Shown here piece by piece: positions 7,175 to 8,239 of a stretch of DNA of 8,239 nt (its first letter is position 1; each line of letters starts with the position of its first letter). The notes beneath the pieces were generated by a model. That model did no database searches. It was not told the DNA's origin and saw only the letters and a list, made by a program, of their open reading frames with translations. This DNA comes from an uncultured Pseudomonadota bacterium (GTDB lineage Bacteria > Pseudomonadota > Alphaproteobacteria > RF32 > CAG-239): NCBI GenBank assembly GCA_902767055.1, contig CACXFX010000024.1, positions 1 to 8,239 of the forward strand, in the 5' to 3' direction. A program made the position numbers and the translations under genes.

Positions 7175-7978
7175 CTAATCTCTTAGTAAAATATGTTTAA
7201 ACCACTTTTCTTGAAATGCAATATCATGTTCAATCTGTTCATCTGCCAAATCATATGCCTCAGGCACAACAATCAACTTATCATCATTATCATCTTGGCG
7301 ATGAACAACAGCAATGCAACGCCCGATATATTCTTCCAACGGAACATCTTCCATCAAAACATAAGCATCCAATTCTTCCCCATCCCCTGATTTTGTATAT
7401 GGTACAAATCCGTAATTAACCGGATATTCAAATCCATATTTGGGGTGTTTACTCCCCTTTGGCCTGTCAATTTTGACATTAACAAGCTCACCGATATATT
7501 TGACATTCTCTGCATTGTGCAAAACGACAGGATAATTATCTTTTCCGCCCCATGGCTCATATTGAGCTAAATAAGTATTAAATATATTTTCATCAATCAT
7601 CAGTGAATTTTCATCATTTTTTGTTCGCCCCAAAACGCGACTTTTTGCCACGTCCAAATCACAGAAAACGCAATGAAATACGACATCATTCGTCAATGTT
7701 TTTGCCCATCGATAATATCTTTCGCGTCTTTTATGCGTCCAAAATCCGTAATCTAAAATGACATCACGACCTTGAGCAATATATTTTGCAGCTTCAGCGC
7801 GAATAAAATCATCAACAATTTTGTATTTTGTTTGAAAATCATCAGGATTGCGTCCGTATCTTGAAAACATAATATCATCATGTGTCAAACGTATGGCACC
7901 AAGTTTTTTTTCAAGCTCTTTGGCAATTGTTGTTTTGCCAAATCCGATAAATCCCGTCATTAAATGCATCGTCGGCAT
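7175..7978 (-). CDS. Fused P-loop kinase and inorganic-pyrophosphatase-like protein
   Basis: A 267-residue cytoplasmic protein with two domains. Residues 1 to about 155 are an AAA_33/zeta-like P-loop kinase, with Walker A GFIGFGKTT (9-17), the acidic pair D34-D35, the strand VILDYGFW (73-80), and an arginine-rich lid region (RR at 84-85, R114, R118). Residues 163-267 match the small inorganic-pyrophosphatase-like family: IDRPKGSKHP (170-179), YPVNYGFVP (185-193), GDGEELDAYVL (198-208) and DDKLIVVPE (232-240). Against classical family I enzymes, the DGDPxD catalytic signature reads DGEELD, keeping two aspartates with Glu in place of the middle one. A natural idea is that the second domain acts on pyrophosphate or a nucleotide product linked to the first, but substrates cannot be read from sequence. 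ATG 7978 is chosen because GGAGAG sits 6 nt upstream; the frame extends to a TTG at 8014 with no ribosome site. It stands alone with a long palindromic leader. Confidence 0.85.
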   Translation of the reverse strand: MPTMHLMTGFIGFGKTTIAKELEKKLGAIRLTHDDIMFSRYGRNPDDFQTKYKIVDDFIRAEAAKYIAQGRDVILDYGFWTHKRRERYYRWAKTLTNDVVFHCVFCDLDVAKSRVLGRTKNDENSLMIDENIFNTYLAQYEPWGGKDNYPVVLHNAENVKYIGELVNVKIDRPKGSKHPKYGFEYPVNYGFVPYTKSGDGEELDAYVLMEDVPLEEYIGRCIAVVHRQDDNDDKLIVVPEAYDLADEQIEHDIAFQEKWFKHILLRD

Positions 7979-8024
7979 AATTTTCTCTCCATAAAACGGT
8001 ATTGATAACATCAAATGCTTTGGA

Positions 8025-8130
8025 CCACTGGCGTCAGCCGGTGGAAAGCGAATTCCAAGCCGACTTTCAGGCGGATTGGCAAGCGCAGCTTGGATGGAAC
8101 TTTAGATACCTCCGGCGTTAGCCGGATGGT
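8025..8130. repeat. Cluster of REP-like palindromes
   Basis: There are four compact hairpins in 106 bp. They are ccactggc/gccggtgg (8025-8032/8037-8044, loop GTCA), CCAA.CCG/CGG.TTGG (8055-8062/8072-8079), caagc/gcttg (8080-8084/8088-8092, loop GCA), and ACC-TCCGGC/GCCGGA-GGT (8108-8116/8121-8130, loop GTTA, one bulged base). The first and last share a 14-bp core, CYGGCGTYAGCCGG, with 12 of 14 bases identical. An alternative 7-bp pairing joins 8054-8060 to 8088-8094. The block is visibly more GC-rich than its surroundings. This is the look of REP or BIME-type extragenic repeats, though a transcribed regulatory leader is also possible. Confidence 0.6.
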
Positions 8131-8145
8131 TCTTCATATTTTAAG

Positions 8146-8174
8146 AGTATAACACTTAATCAATAAAGTAAACA
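8146..8174 (-). promoter_or_regulatory. Candidate promoter for the kinase-pyrophosphatase gene
   Basis: On the minus strand, TATACT (8146-8151) is preceded by TG one base upstream, an extended -10. A weak -35, TGTTTA (8169-8174), lies 17 nt further up. Transcription from here would give a leader of roughly 160 nt passing through all the palindromes before the ATG at 7978. Confidence 0.45.
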
Positions 8175-8239
8175 CTATTCATAAAATTTTCCTTTGGCAA
8201 CAAATTTTTAAAAATACAACATCCGAACTCGCAGTCTAA

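Larger units (their letters stand above)
7979..8239. other. Upstream region of the kinase-pyrophosphatase gene
   Basis: From the start codon outward this holds the GGAGAG ribosome site (about 7985-7990), an AT-rich spacer, the palindrome cluster at 8025-8130, and a candidate promoter at 8146-8174. From 8175 to the window end it is AT-rich, and I see no gene, tRNA or clear terminator there. Confidence 0.6.

Noticed and set aside
7193..7419. Two plus-strand open frames inside the kinase-pyrophosphatase gene
   Set aside because: They are low-complexity shadows of the pyrophosphatase-like domain on the other strand, with no family features.
8025..8130. CRISPR array
   Set aside because: The repeats are imperfect palindromes of different sequence and unequal spacing, with no constant-length repeat-spacer pattern.

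Overview
The window looks like a chromosomal segment of an AT-rich, Gram-negative bacterium, most likely an alphaproteobacterium. Three things point that way. There is a nitrogen-PTS enzyme I (ptsP) with a GAF domain. It shares a strand with a RodZ-type helix-turn-helix membrane protein, hisS and prfA, which matches gene neighbourhoods I associate with Alphaproteobacteria such as Rhodospirillales. The histidyl-tRNA synthetase has the ordinary bacterial motif 2, which argues against the Rhizobiales/Caulobacterales/Rhodobacterales group. The secreted cysteine-rich protein resembles ones I associate with uncultured gut-dwelling alphaproteobacteria, but that is only a recollection. No database search was possible.

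Layout. A bidirectional terminator (21-60) is followed by a small minus-strand cupin of the type II phosphomannose-isomerase family (75-437). A 95-bp divergent intergenic region with overlapping candidate promoters separates it from a plus-strand housekeeping block: ptsP (533-2752), rodZ-like (2800-3627), a strong hairpin terminator (3643-3674), hisS (3695-4927) and prfA (4927-6000, start codon sharing a base with the hisS stop). The two genes I would expect nearby, ispG between rodZ and hisS and prmC after prfA, are absent.

After prfA the character changes. Two minus-strand genes of accessory type follow. The first is a secreted 12-cysteine protein with a weak BspA-like repeat core (6004-6828). 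The second is an unusual two-domain protein, a P-loop kinase joined to an inorganic-pyrophosphatase-like domain (7175-7978). Between them is a 346-bp gap with a structured block that also reads as an interrupted protein-like frame on the plus strand. Upstream of the fusion gene is a GC-rich cluster of REP-like palindromes (8025-8130), lying between a candidate promoter and the start codon.

How the parts work together. HisS and PrfA are translation factors made from one transcript, with tight coupling at the TAATG junction. PtsP feeds phosphate from PEP into the regulatory PTSNtr, and RodZ organises the MreB cytoskeleton. The accessory half is less certain. The most interesting parts are the kinase-pyrophosphatase fusion with its palindromic leader and the structured, ORF-like block at 6857-7105.
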